A stretch of 64,000 nt of DNA from Fallopia convolvulus (taxonomy: Eukaryota > Streptophyta > Magnoliopsida > Caryophyllales > Polygonaceae): assembly GCA_964016875.1 (NCBI GenBank), contig OZ024736.1, forward strand, positions 41,262,707 through 41,326,706, read 5' to 3'. This document shows, piece after piece, positions 1 through 10,249 of the stretch. Position numbers and translations under genes: made by a program. How positions within the stretch are numbered: position 1 is the first letter of the stretch; the number at the start of each line of letters is the position of its first letter. The notes beneath the pieces were generated by a model that did no database searches, was not told the DNA's origin, and saw only the letters and a list, made by a program, of their open reading frames with translations.

Positions 1-7
1 TTCTTAT

Positions 8-20
8 AGAGGGGGAGAAA
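8..20 (+). other. Polypurine tract of an LTR retrotransposon
   Basis: A purine run (agagggggagaaa) lies directly before an LTR that starts TGTAACA. This is the plus-strand priming site at the 3' end of the internal region. The rest of the element lies left of the window. Confidence 0.7.
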
Positions 21-890
21 TGTAACAATTCCGACCAAAATGCATACGTCATTCGGCATTCATATAAGATTAAGAGCATATGCATAGCATAGTGGCATGA
101 TATATAGTGCATTTTTAAAAAGTAATATTTATTTTCTAATTAAGTTTATTATATTTTAAAAAAATTTTAACAAAAAGTTAATTATTAATTATTTCAGGGT
201 AAAGTTTGTAGTAAAGAAAATTTGAGGGTGAAAAATGTAATTTTTCCTAATATTTGTGCCGACCTTGTCCTTACGTATGTATATATATATGATTTGCTTC
301 TCAAATCTTCATTTGGAAGAAAAGAAAGATTACAGAGAGAGAGGAACGAAAAGAAGATTATGATTTTGGTGGTTTTGTTGGTTTGATTTCGTTTTGGTAC
401 ACGATCTTTTTAATCGGGTTTTAATCCTGAAGTACAAGCTTGATTTGGTAAGTTTTTAATTAGTTAATGGTCTATTTGAATTTTCTTAATTTTTCCATAT
501 CTAGATCTACAGTGGATTTTTAATTTGAAAATCGGTTGATCTATAGTTTTCAGAGGGTGTTTTCGATATCGGATTTATATTCGGTAAAAGATTTCAGAGT
601 GATTTTAGGGTTTCTCTTTGTAATGATATTAGGGAGACCTTTGATCAAGTTTTTCATAAAGGTTTGACCTAGAAAAATGTTCTTCTATATATATAGTTTA
701 TTATTGTCAAGTTTTAAAGGATTTGGATATATATGCAAGAAGTTATAATGCATTCTGGCATTTCATTGCATTTGGGGTTAGAGTTTATAAGAGTAAATAG
801 CCTAATTTGCATTGGGTTACATATAGGAGCCCAAGTAATAGACCGTGGTCAGAGTCAAGGGGGAGAAATATAGTATCTGTTTTAAACAGG

Positions 891-1240
891 TGAGTATAGA
901 CCGGAGATTCAACCATATGTGCTATATAGATATATATGCTATATGTATATATGTGAGTATAGACCGGAGATTCAACCCTATGTGCTATATGTGCAATATG
1001 GATATATGTTCTATATGAGCTATATGGATATATGTGCTTTATGGATATGTGTGCTATATGAGTTATATGGATATGTATGATAGCTTTGAAATTTCCAGAG
1101 TTGTTTGCACAAAAAGTATGATGACAGATGACTTATGATATATGAATGTGTTATATGGATTATATGGTATATGTGTTATATGTGATAGCTCTGAAATTTT
1201 CAGAGTTGTTTGCACAGAAAGTATGATGACAGATGAACAT
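891..1240 (+). repeat. Tandem duplications inside the LTR
   Basis: Two copies of a unit beginning gtgagtatagaccggagatt start near 891 and 952. Two copies of a roughly 50-bp unit with the core cagagttgtttgcaca lie near 1080-1132 and 1186-1236. Runs of ctatatg/gatatatg fill the space between. These are internal LTR repeats, not coding. Confidence 0.75.
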
Positions 1241-1317
1241 GATATATGATTACAGAATGCACTTGATTGCATAGCATATTGCAATGAGATTAAAAGGACC
1301 TGTGACTGACTCGCCCT

Positions 1318-1512
1318 GAACTGTAATTCAGGAAATCTACGGATTTCTTTGTTAAAGCGACCTACGGGTCATACAGGATCTACGGATCATACAGGACCTA
1401 CGGGTCAATATTCAGGAGATCTTCGGATTTCTTTGTTAAAGGGGCCATAAGAGCCAATATTCAGGAAATCTTCGGATTTCTTTGCTAAAGGGACCATAAG
1501 AGTCCATATACA
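1318..1512 (+). repeat. Roughly 58-bp imperfect tandem repeat inside the LTR
   Basis: A unit with the cores ggatttctttg, taaag and cctacgggtc or ccataagagtc recurs three times, separated by variants of tattcaggaaatcttc. It lies within the LTR and probably belongs to the element's R/U5 part. Confidence 0.65.
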
Positions 1513-2040
1513 GTAAACCCGGGGCAGATTCAGGCTTGAACAGTTCACAGAATAAAGAATCGGAAACATCAGCATTTGCATTCGCATAGTAATTAAATTC
1601 AGATATGACATATATATATGATATGTATGTATATGTATATGGACTAAATGTTTAACTCTGTGTGAAATAATTGATGATGGTTTATATTCACTGAGTATGC
1701 GACTCACGTAAATCGCAAAACAATTTTTCAGGTTCAGCTAGTTCTTACTGACGTGTGTCCGTTTAGAGGTCACATTCATACAGGTCGGCCGGCTGAAGCT
1801 CTAAGCAACCTTCTCCTCCTCATTTTGCATCATAGACATTTTGGGTTGTAATAGAAGTTAGAGTAATGAATGTTTTAGTATAAGAAGTAACTACCTATAT
1901 GTGTGTGGGTGTGTGCAACCCTTTATGGTTGTTTCATTCCGCTTTGTGCTGCCATGGATAGTTGCTTATATGTGAATTATATGTTTATGTGTGAAATAAG
2001 TTATTACAAAGTATACGTCATAGGGTATAGGGGTGTCACA

Positions 2041-2445
2041 AATGCCAATGGCACTTTTCTTAGAGGCTTCATGTTTATTGCTGGTGTATGCAGTGCTCTG
2101 ACGGCCGAGCTTAAAGCAATCCATTATGGTCTTCAAATGGCTACTGCAATGGAATGCCCTCGTCTCTTGGTAGAATCTGACTCTGAGGTGGCGTTGAAGC
2201 TCATCAATAAAGCCAATCTCCTCAGTCACTCCGATTTTGATGTCATTCAGCAGTGTAAAGCTATCATTGCAAGCCAAAACCGGGAGCTCAAATTTCAGCA
2301 TGTCAAAAGAATGGCAAATTCCGTGGCGGATACCCTTACTAATCAGGTTGTGAATGTTGTTTCAGAGTTCACTATTTTTAATAATCCTCCTTGTATCCTT
2401 GGTAAACTTGATCATGACTTTATAGCTCTTGATGAGCATACTTAA
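2041..2445 (+). pseudogene. RNase H (RVT_3-type) domain remnant
   Basis: The frame reads NANGTFLRGF, then AELKAIHYGLQMA, then LLVESDSEVALKLI, then FQHVKRMANSVADTL. This is the conserved order of the plant RNase H-like domain at the C-terminus of non-LTR retrotransposons and in stand-alone RNase H-like genes. The domain is entered directly from the LTR, so its N-terminal strand with the first catalytic Asp is absent. The frame stays open upstream only by running through LTR sequence. The Ty3-type element therefore inserted into, or recombined with, an RNase H-bearing element. The stop is at 2443-2445. It is probably not expressed as a protein. Confidence 0.6.
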
Positions 2446-3492
2446 GTTTTCTTTATAATATAATCGCAGAGGCCTAGTCTTCTTTCGTGATCAAAAAAGA
2501 ATTGATCCATGTGACATCCCTGTTTCTTTCTCATATAAAAAGGTTTGTGTCTGGAGTTGGTTAATTTCGGACACATATTACTATTACTTGACCGAGATCG
2601 AACCTACAAATCATTAAAAAAACTTTTTCAGTCGTGGCCCCTCCCTCCCTCCCTCCCTCCAGTCTGTCCATTCTTGTCGACGGCTTCAATGTTGCTCGTC
2701 GTTGGTGGCTTAGTTTTCTACTAAGGTGTGCTCAACGCTCGGATTTTGTAGATCACATTAGCAGACTGATCTAATTTTATAGGTACATTCACTAGTCTCT
2801 TATATAATTAGATTAGGTTCATCTCTTATATAATTGGAAGTGGGGCACAACCTATATTATCCGAGTGGGTGGAGTTGTCGACGGTGAATCAATGATACTA
2901 GTGACATCGTTTTCGGATTTTTTACTTTTACTTTTATTTATTAAAGGTGATCGTTGTACCTTAAAAATTATAATTTATTAAAATAGTCATAATTCCATAG
3001 TGTACATTTTAAAATTAACATATACATTAATAGAGAAAACATAATTCAAGTCATTTTTAAAATAACAACAATGTTAGAAATGAGAAATGTTAATTTAAGT
3101 TAAGAGAGATGATTCGAACAATGCACTCTCCACTGATAAAATGAAGACTAGACCAACTACATTAATCAACATTTATTTTTAATTTCATAGTGTATAAAAA
3201 AATTAAAAAAATAAAAATAAATAATTGGTCAGAGGAAAGTGGAGGCACCGACGCCTGCCCTGGTCGTCTCTGTGTATAATTAGACTTGTAGTTAAAGTCT
3301 TGAATTGAAAGATTATCTACTATTTTATTGTTTTTATATTTCTTGGATTCATATTTGATATGTCTTCTTCATCAAGTTCACATGCATTCTATGTGTTTAT
3401 CACTTTATGTACTAGTGTACTATTAATTTACTATGTTTATTTGATTTATAAGATTGAAAATGTTGACGGTTGCCTTAACGTTATGTCAACTA
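2446..3492. other. Intergenic, no gene seen
   Basis: AT-rich DNA with a short ccct/cctc run at about 2638-2661. I find no open frame with recognisable content and no clear element ends. Confidence 0.5.
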
Positions 3493-4610
3493 TCTATATA
3501 TATTTTAATTGTCATTAAATAACACTATATATTATTCTAATTAAGATTTATGAATACATTTTTAAAAGAGATTTGAAATAACATATAATTTATATTGTCG
3601 TCTCCTTATTATTTTGATTTCCTCTATTTTTTTGGGATTGTCTTTTTCATGTTTTTTTCATTTTCATTTCTCATATCTGTTTAAGTGTGCATGCATCATA
3701 AAAAACCATTGATCTCGATCTCGCACTTGTCTTCTACTAACCTTTTTTTAATATCAATGATTCTCTCGTCAAAGTTCTTAAATTCAAACTCTTTATGCGA
3801 GGAAAGAACCCATCAAGATCTCATCAATAAAAGTTATTTCTTTGGGATCTCTGTTAGCAAAAGGCACGATGGAACTCAAATCAACAGAGATGAGGTTGAG
3901 GCCATCAAGTATATATTCGACAAAAGTATTAGAGAAAAAAAAAAAGACTTGAAATTTTATATACAACAAAGAATCCTTTTTCAAGTTTTTTGTAAATACG
4001 ATAATAAATAGGGGTAAATACATCATCTTAACAGCTATAAAAGTTGTCCCTCCTTAGTTAAATAAATGCTCCATTTTTTATATTCAACCTTATTGAAATA
4101 AATAAATAAATAATATTGTGAAATACAAAAGGGCTTTAACAAATATGTTTAATAAATGCTCCATTCTCTTGTAATAAGTTATCCTAATATTAAATTACAA
4201 TAACTATATAAATTCTTTTTTTTGAAGTAAATTAAATAAATAATTACAAATGATTATTAATTTTTTTTAGAAAGAAAATAAAAGATACAATATTATTGTC
4301 AATCATTCACAATTTTAGATACGCGAGAATCACATTAATCAAAATCTGAAAAAACTAATTAGAAAAAGTAAACCTAAACATCGATAATAGATTAAGTATA
4401 TAAAGTGAAAATAATGTTTGGATTGTCAATTAAAACGGAAAAGAAATTGATATAACTTAAATTAATATGCACTGATTAAATGATGAAATAATTTATATAT
4501 GTATATTTAATATGCATAATCACATGTTATGATTTCTAAGAGTCTAAATATTTTGAAAAAACACATGATATAAATTTCGTCTCGTCCAACGGACGGGTTA
4601 GCACTCTAGT
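3493..4610 (+). mobile_element. Candidate non-autonomous Helitron
   Basis: The 3' end has the three Helitron marks: a GC-rich hairpin (cgtcc-aac-ggacg, 4583-4595), about ten bases of spacer, and terminal CTAGT (CTRRT) at 4606-4610 followed by T. A matching 5' end TCTATATATA begins at 3493 after an A, giving the A|TC...CTAGT|T insertion expected for Helitrons without target duplication. The interior is AT-rich and has a 108-aa open frame (3685-4011) that I do not recognise; it could be a captured fragment. The 3' end is convincing. The 5' end is the best candidate rather than proven. Confidence 0.5.
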
Positions 4611-5033
4611 TTACTTTAAAGTTATCAATAATGAAAATTGTTAAATAGGGCGGTTGATTGTAAGGACAATTATATAAGGGTGGTTTTTTGTAAAACATTT
4701 CTTAAGGGGTTGTTACTTGTTAGATGCAAAAACCCCTAATTCTTATTGTAAAACCTCGTTAAGGGATTCAAAAAAAAAAAAAAACCTCGTTAAGGGATAT
4801 GGACGGGGTGCTAATTTTATCAAAGCCCATTAGTTGAAAAAAATTCAGACCCAGCCCATTGAAGAAAATAAACCGACCTTTGCGAATCCAATTGTATTAA
4901 AGCCCTTTATCAAAAAAAAAATTGTATTAAAGCCCCGCCTTTGTTTCGTCATTGCTTCTTCCCCATTCACTTTTTCTCCGAACGCAAGTCGCAAAATCGT
5001 GCTAGGGTTTCTGTACCGAATTCGAAGACGAAG

Positions 5034-5972
5034 ATGATCTACGACGTTAACTCCCCACTCTTCAGGTCCTTCCTCAGTCAGAAGGGCGGTGCTTCTGACA
5101 AGAGGTTTGCCTATCTTTCTCTTCCCTGTTTTTCCCCTCTCTTTCTATAGACTGGTTACCTTTTTTATCAAGTATTTTATGTAATTTGTGATGTTTCCTC
5201 CCGTATTTTGGCGCCGCTAGCGTATTATGTTCCCTTTGTGATTCTTTTGTTTGATTCTATTTGCTGATTTTGCATTAAGACATGGTTTCGGTTCTAGACT
5301 GTTGGATGACGATTAGAGGTGGTTACCGGTTGTATTTTGGTCCTTATTTTTAGGGTTCTGTATCATAAGTTGCTGGAAATTAAATTTGGAATTTTAGGTT
5401 ACTGAGCACATCGAGAGCAAATACATGGATTTAATGGTCTGTCTGAACGGTTTTGTGAAAGAATGCTGTCAAACACTTGAAATAAATTACGTTCTCTTCA
5501 ATTGATGGAAGGGAAATTTAGTTCGCTCTAAGAACTTAAAAGAAATTATCTTTATATCAAGAAAGTATATATGAGATCGCATTGGGCGTCGAATTTGGTT
5601 TAATTTCTGAAATCATAGTGTAACAATTGGGGCTTATGAGCTGCCGTAGTTTGTGTTTTACATCTTTTTTTTTTTCTGTATGTGATGAGCTTTAAACTGT
5701 TAACACTGTTCATCTGGCTGCAATTCTATTATTATGAATTGATCCAGTTGGATTTTGTGCTAGTATGATTTCCTCCCTGTGATGGCCATATGTATGATAA
5801 AATGCCAATCAGGTGTATTTCTTGATGCTCTAATTATAAGATTAACATGTACTTGAGTGAAAGTTTACATGTCTTTGAATATGTAATGTAATTATGTAGG
5901 AAAACTGAAGAGCAAAAGCCAAAGGAGCAAAGGCCAAAAGCAAACGAGAACAAGCCAGTTATGAACGAATGA
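5034..5972 (+). CDS. Conserved 47-aa plant protein of unknown function, two exons
   Basis: Exon 1 is 5034-5104 and exon 2 is 5900-5972, with a 795-bp GT-AG intron. The protein starts MIYDVNSPLFRSFLSQKGG and ends ENKPVMNE. The N-terminal half is hydrophobic/aromatic with an SQKGG turn; the C-terminal half is Lys/Glu/Pro-rich and likely disordered. I recall near-identical short proteins in other flowering plants, annotated only as hypothetical. There is no signal peptide, membrane segment or catalytic motif. The start is the first ATG after a pyrimidine-rich leader. The 3' leader runs to about 6200. Because it is so short, automatic annotation could easily miss it, but the spliced frame and its recall across species argue for a real gene. 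Confidence 0.75.
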
Positions 5973-6195
5973 CGGCTGAAGCTGGATGAATCTTTTACAG
6001 CATGTGGGAGCTCATGAGGTTGTTTGTATTTCTTTTCTGAATGTGATGCTTGGTTTGCTTAGGTTTGGCTGCTCCGGGATTGTGTTGAACTTGAACTTGT
6101 TTTTAATTTATTAGTTTTATGAGAAGACTTATGGGTATGGCAAATCATGTTTTTCTATATTACAACTTAAGCTGATTGGCATAATTAGTTTATTG

Positions 6196-6238
<43 letters not shown>

Positions 6239-7162
6239 GATCATTGTTGGCTTTGTGTCTGTGAGAGAACATGAGAGTGATCTATGAACAAGATTGGAGC
6301 CTGAAATCTTATTCATTCCCATGTGATAAAAGGAGATGGGCAAACATGAATGGACAAAGTTAAAGCTGTTTGAAAAGTAATATTATGGCATATATATACT
6401 AGTGCAAGCCTGTCTTTGCCAGAGAGGCTGATTGCTGCCTGGAAAGGAACCTACTTGCCAGATGATAGGCTTCATTTGATGGCAATAAAAAGTAGAGCTT
6501 TGGAGCATATGCAAGGGGTCCAAATCTATGAATATGCAGTATTATGTAACTAGTTAATTTACTGAACAAGTTTTAAGTGAACTAAGGCTTATTACTGATT
6601 AAGCGCAAATACATCTCCAAAACCCAAAGGAGTATGTCATCACATTTTTTACAAAAGATAGGATTCTCTCCCACCAAAAGTCGGTTGTTGTTTTTTTCCA
6701 TGGGCATCTCTATGAGATGAGGATAAAAAATGTCTATCGAGTGACCATGAATTTCTTAATCACTTCTGAATTTACCTTGTGTAAATAGCATGATAATATT
6801 TTTTACTCATTTGGACTGAGTGAAAAGTTGGAGAAACAATGTGGGAAGAGGGTCCCTTATGCTGGGATAAATCCAAAATGTAATCGAGTGACCATTATAG
6901 AGTTTCCAAGGTGCACAACTTGTAGGTTTGTAACCCCTCGAAGACCATCTTCTTTTTGACTAGTTGACGCTCATTCTTTTAAATCCACCTGTATCAAGCT
7001 TTGCCCTGGACATGGTGCACCCACACAATATATTTTCTTCTTGTGTCTCTAAAGTAACGGTTTACCATTTGCTCTTCTTATAACGTTTCTTTTTAAGAGA
7101 GATCCGATTTAGGTCTAGTTTGGAGTGAAATCCTTCTGGTGCAAAATATTTCATATTGTTAT
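5973..7162. other. 3' UTR of the 47-aa protein gene, then intergenic DNA
   Basis: No further gene seen. A (CT)n microsatellite lies at 6198-6234. Confidence 0.5.
6198..6234. repeat. (CT)n microsatellite
   Basis: An uninterrupted run of about 18 CT units lies near the 3' end of the 47-aa protein gene. Confidence 0.95.
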
Positions 7163-7172
7163 GTTTTTTTTT

Positions 7173-7670
7173 GGCTTAAAACATATACATCCCCTGTACT
7201 TGTGCGAATTTGTCACTTAGACACCTCATCTTTGGTTTGGACCTATTGAACACTTAAACTATTGAACACTTAAACTTAACAATTTGGACCTATTAAACAC
7301 CTCTTCGCTGATGTGGCGAAGTGCAATGGTGCCGATTATGAGGTTGAGGACGACGAAGAGAACGGCGGGAGTGAACCAGCTGTTGACAGAGGTCCAAATT
7401 GTTATGTGGCATAAATTATGCCTTTGTGGCAAAATACGAAATACGTTTATGTGGCACATATGTGGACAAAAAACAGGCTTATGTGGAACACATTTGGACA
7501 AAAAATTGGACATGTCAGCGCGAGTGTGTTATACTCAACGAGATTGTCAGCGACCAGGTGTCTAATAGGTCCAACTTGTTAAGTTTAAGTGCTCAATAGG
7601 TCCAAACCAAAGGTGAGGTGTCTAAGTGACAAATTCACACAAGTACAGGGGGCTGTATATATTTTAAGCC
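7173..7670. mobile_element. MULE-type MITE with long terminal inverted repeats
   Basis: The unit begins GGCTTAAAACATATACA and ends with the reverse complement of that motif (tgtatatattttaagcc). The inverted repeats run roughly 110 bp each and include mirror copies of gtcacttagacacctca and tttggtttggacctattga. It is flanked by a perfect 10-bp direct repeat, g followed by nine t (7163-7172 and 7671-7680). A 9-11-bp target duplication with long inverted repeats fits the Mutator superfamily. The interior has only short overlapping frames and no transposase. Confidence 0.82.
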
Positions 7671-7680
7671 GTTTTTTTTT

Positions 7681-8357
7681 CTAAATCTCAAGGAGAGACA
7701 CTTACTCGCCCTAAACCTAAAATAAGGCAAAACAAACTACATAACAATACTCCGGGGCAAAGCCAGGCCCATAAAGTCATCAAAGAAGAGTATTACTCAC
7801 AAGGGAAAACTAATGGATATATTCTTACATAATTTATTAGTAGAAAGACAACTTGTGTGACGGTTGTAAAGAAAAATATAAACCATTTTAAAATGTAACC
7901 ATGATCCGTTGTTTGAGACAACCAAATCCTTTTTGGAGATAATTTAGTCGGCCATTTAGCTAAATAGATGTACATGATCAAAAACTTTCTTCTCCTTATA
8001 GAGTGAAATTAAAAAAAAAAAAAAAAACTCATGTATTTGGTACGCATCTATGATGTATTGCATATTTGCATGCATAAGTGCATAACATGTTCACGTGTGT
8101 ATTCACCAACATGTGATCAAGTTAAATAAATTTACATTTTTATAACTCACGCTTAGGGAAAAAATAAATAAATAAGACATATTTTTTGGTTAGGAAATAA
8201 AAAGGGACAAGTGAAATAAAGCAACCACCCAAAATTACGCCATTCACACTTGTCACGCTTACATCCCTATTTCCTGGTTCACCCTACTAGTGTGCGTAGT
8301 GCCCTCCTCCTTCCCTAAAGCATACCAAATCCTAAGCTTCCATTTCACCTTCTTCTT
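7681..8357. other. Intergenic; upstream region of the 353-aa gene
   Basis: AT-rich; no gene or element ends recognised. The last 80 bases are pyrimidine-rich, as is common for a plant 5' leader. Confidence 0.45.
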
Positions 8358-9419
8358 ATGAATCCCCTCTCTACCAAAACACTCCTAACCATGAAAGACT
8401 ATTGCTTCCCAAACTCCATTACCACATCCACCTTCATTTCCACCAAGAAGATCAAGCAATTCTTCCTCCTCTTCTCCCCTCTCCTTCTCAAGCTTCTTTC
8501 TTTCATATCCACCTTCCTCATCGTCCTCCTCGTTCTAGTCTTCAGCTTCTTCTCCGGAGCCAACCTCTCAAGCCTCATAGAGAATCTACGGCCCAGATTT
8601 GAAGCTCCAGATGAAGAATACCATGATTTTGAGCTCGAGTGCTTCGTTGATCTGGATGGTGTAGAATCGGCACCCGCTGCTCTGTTTCATGATCATGGTG
8701 GGGTTTCTGGAAAATTAGAGAAGAATCTGGTGGAGTTTGCCTTGAAAGTGGATGAGAAACAAGATGAAGAAGATAAGAGATCGGAGGATGAGGTGAAAAT
8801 TGGATTGGAAGTTGCAAATCACAAGGCAATGGAGTTGAATTTAAGTTCCTTCAATGGCGAAAGTCACGCCCAACAAACCCCAATAATCAAGACCCACTCT
8901 TTTAGGCACGACACAACTGACACCAATTATGAAAATTCTCACGCTTCTGAGCAGCCTATAATTAGCCATACTCTGTCGGATCTCGGGTCAGCGACGAGGA
9001 AGGAGAAAGAGTGGAGGAGGACGCTGGCGTGCAAGCTCTTCCAAGAGCGTCACAATGTGGGCGGCGATGGAAGTATTGCCTCCGGCGGAGGCGGTGGCGG
9101 CGGAGGAGAGGGGATGGATATGCTTTGGGAAGTGTATGAGAGAACAGAAGAGGAAAACAAGGGGAAACAGGGAGAAGTTTCAGATGAGAAAGAGGAGATG
9201 GGCAAGAACAATAAAAGCAGGATTGTGGATTATCTAGAGGAACTTGAGGAGGAAGAAGGGGAAGAAGTGAATCTTTGTTGCTTGAAAGCACTCAAACTCT
9301 CAGCTGGGAAGATGCATTTTGGGATGGCCAGGCCTGGATTCTTGAGCTTCTCCAAGGCTGTTAAAGGGATTAGGGCTGGCTGGTCAAACCACCATCACCA
9401 TCGCAAGAAGAAGGTTTAG
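8358..9419 (+). CDS. Single-pass membrane-anchored plant protein of unknown function (353 aa)
   Basis: An intronless frame from ATG at 8358 to TAG at 9417-9419. Residues about 36-66 form a Leu/Phe/Val-rich transmembrane segment (FSPLLLKLLSFISTFLIVLL). An acidic linker follows, then a conserved block EWRRTLACKLFQERH near 225-240, a Gly run, GMDMLWEVYE, an acidic coiled stretch and a basic C-terminal block CCLKALKLSAGKMHFG ending in His/Lys. I recall plant homologs with the same TM, EW+RTLACKLFEER and C(L)xALKxSxGKM blocks, carried in databases as uncharacterised or as 'ribosomal protein L34Ae'. I see no ribosomal fold in it. The second ATG at 8391 is an alternative start. A glycine run (GGGGGGGG) and the acidic tracts suggest disorder. 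No function can be assigned. Confidence 0.85.
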   Translation: MNPLSTKTLLTMKDYCFPNSITTSTFISTKKIKQFFLLFSPLLLKLLSFISTFLIVLLVLVFSFFSGANLSSLIENLRPRFEAPDEEYHDFELECFVDLDGVESAPAALFHDHGGVSGKLEKNLVEFALKVDEKQDEEDKRSEDEVKIGLEVANHKAMELNLSSFNGESHAQQTPIIKTHSFRHDTTDTNYENSHASEQPIISHTLSDLGSATRKEKEWRRTLACKLFQERHNVGGDGSIASGGGGGGGGEGMDMLWEVYERTEEENKGKQGEVSDEKEEMGKNNKSRIVDYLEELEEEEGEEVNLCCLKALKLSAGKMHFGMARPGFLSFSKAVKGIRAGWSNHHHHRKKKV

Positions 9420-9692
9420 ATTACGGGTCACAGTTTGGGTAATTAAACAGAGTATCAGAGATGATGCTTGTAATGTGCATATTGGATTTTCCCACTAATT
9501 TTTATAAAATTTTGCCTTTTCTTATAAGATGACTTGTTGCTTCATGTTACCTCACATTTGGGCATCTCTAGTGCTTATGCTATTGGGGTTCTTGTTCATC
9601 ATATGGAAACTATTTTTAAATGGAAGAAGAGTCAGTACTTTCCGATCCGTTTAGAAATTTTTATTAATACGGAGGAAATGAGTTAAATAGTA

Positions 9693-9932
9693 TTCCCTCC
9701 GTTTTAAAATGGATGTCCATATAGATAATTTTTCTTGTTTCACAATAGTTGTTCATATAATAATTTTTTCCATTTATATCCTTAATAATTACACCACACT
9801 AAACATACACTCTTCCCAAAGCAATTTTTTGGAGTAGAAAGTAACATTTTATAGGGGTATTTTTGGAAGAATCTTTTTCACTTAATATATGTGCACTTTT
9901 GTCTATAAACAACTATTTTGAAACGGAGGGAG
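9693..9932. mobile_element. Stowaway MITE (Tc1/mariner type), 240 bp
   Basis: Termini TTCCCTCCGTTTTAAAAT and ATTTTGAAACGGAGGGAG are inverted copies, with TA on both sides (9691-9692 and 9933-9934). This is the standard Stowaway structure. No coding capacity. Confidence 0.88.
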
Positions 9933-9934
9933 TA

Positions 9935-10249
9935 TCTTGTTATTCAAAAAATTGCAAAAACTTCACCCACTTAATGAAGATTTTTCTTACGAGTATTTTA
10001 TGTATAATGTTTAAAGATTTAGTTATTTCTCAAAGAGATCCAAACATAACATAATTGGCATTACCCTCGTGATTTCATCAAAATGGAAAAAGGGGAAAAA
10101 TAACTTAAAAAAAGATAAATGTGTGTAACGACGCCGTTTTGAGGTACCACAAATCAGGGGCAGCGCTGTTAGCTTTTGTCAAAGCATCAGTCGTCGGGTG
10201 CGGTGCGGCCTCCAACCCCGCCGCGGTACTGTTGGAAGAGAAGACAAAA
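9935..10249. other. Intergenic, promoter side of the four-exon gene
   Basis: No gene or element recognised. The final 100 bases become GC-richer and probably hold the 5' leader of the next gene. Confidence 0.4.

Larger units (their letters stand above)
21..2040 (+). mobile_element. 3' LTR (about 2.0 kb) of a Ty3-type LTR retrotransposon
   Basis: The segment starts TGTAACAATTCC right after a polypurine tract and ends GGGGTGTCACA, so it has the TG...CA ends and short inverted termini of plant Ty3/gypsy LTRs. Its 2.02-kb length suits the long LTRs of the Tekay/Del type, which is inference from length and ends only. A TATA-like run near 280-292 is followed by a GA-rich stretch near 315-350, as expected for a U3/R junction. 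Inside are tandem arrays near 891-1235 and 1318-1510. The second LTR and the coding region are outside the window, so it could also be one end of a rearranged copy. The sequence after it (aatgc) would be one copy of the 5-bp target duplication. Confidence 0.72.
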
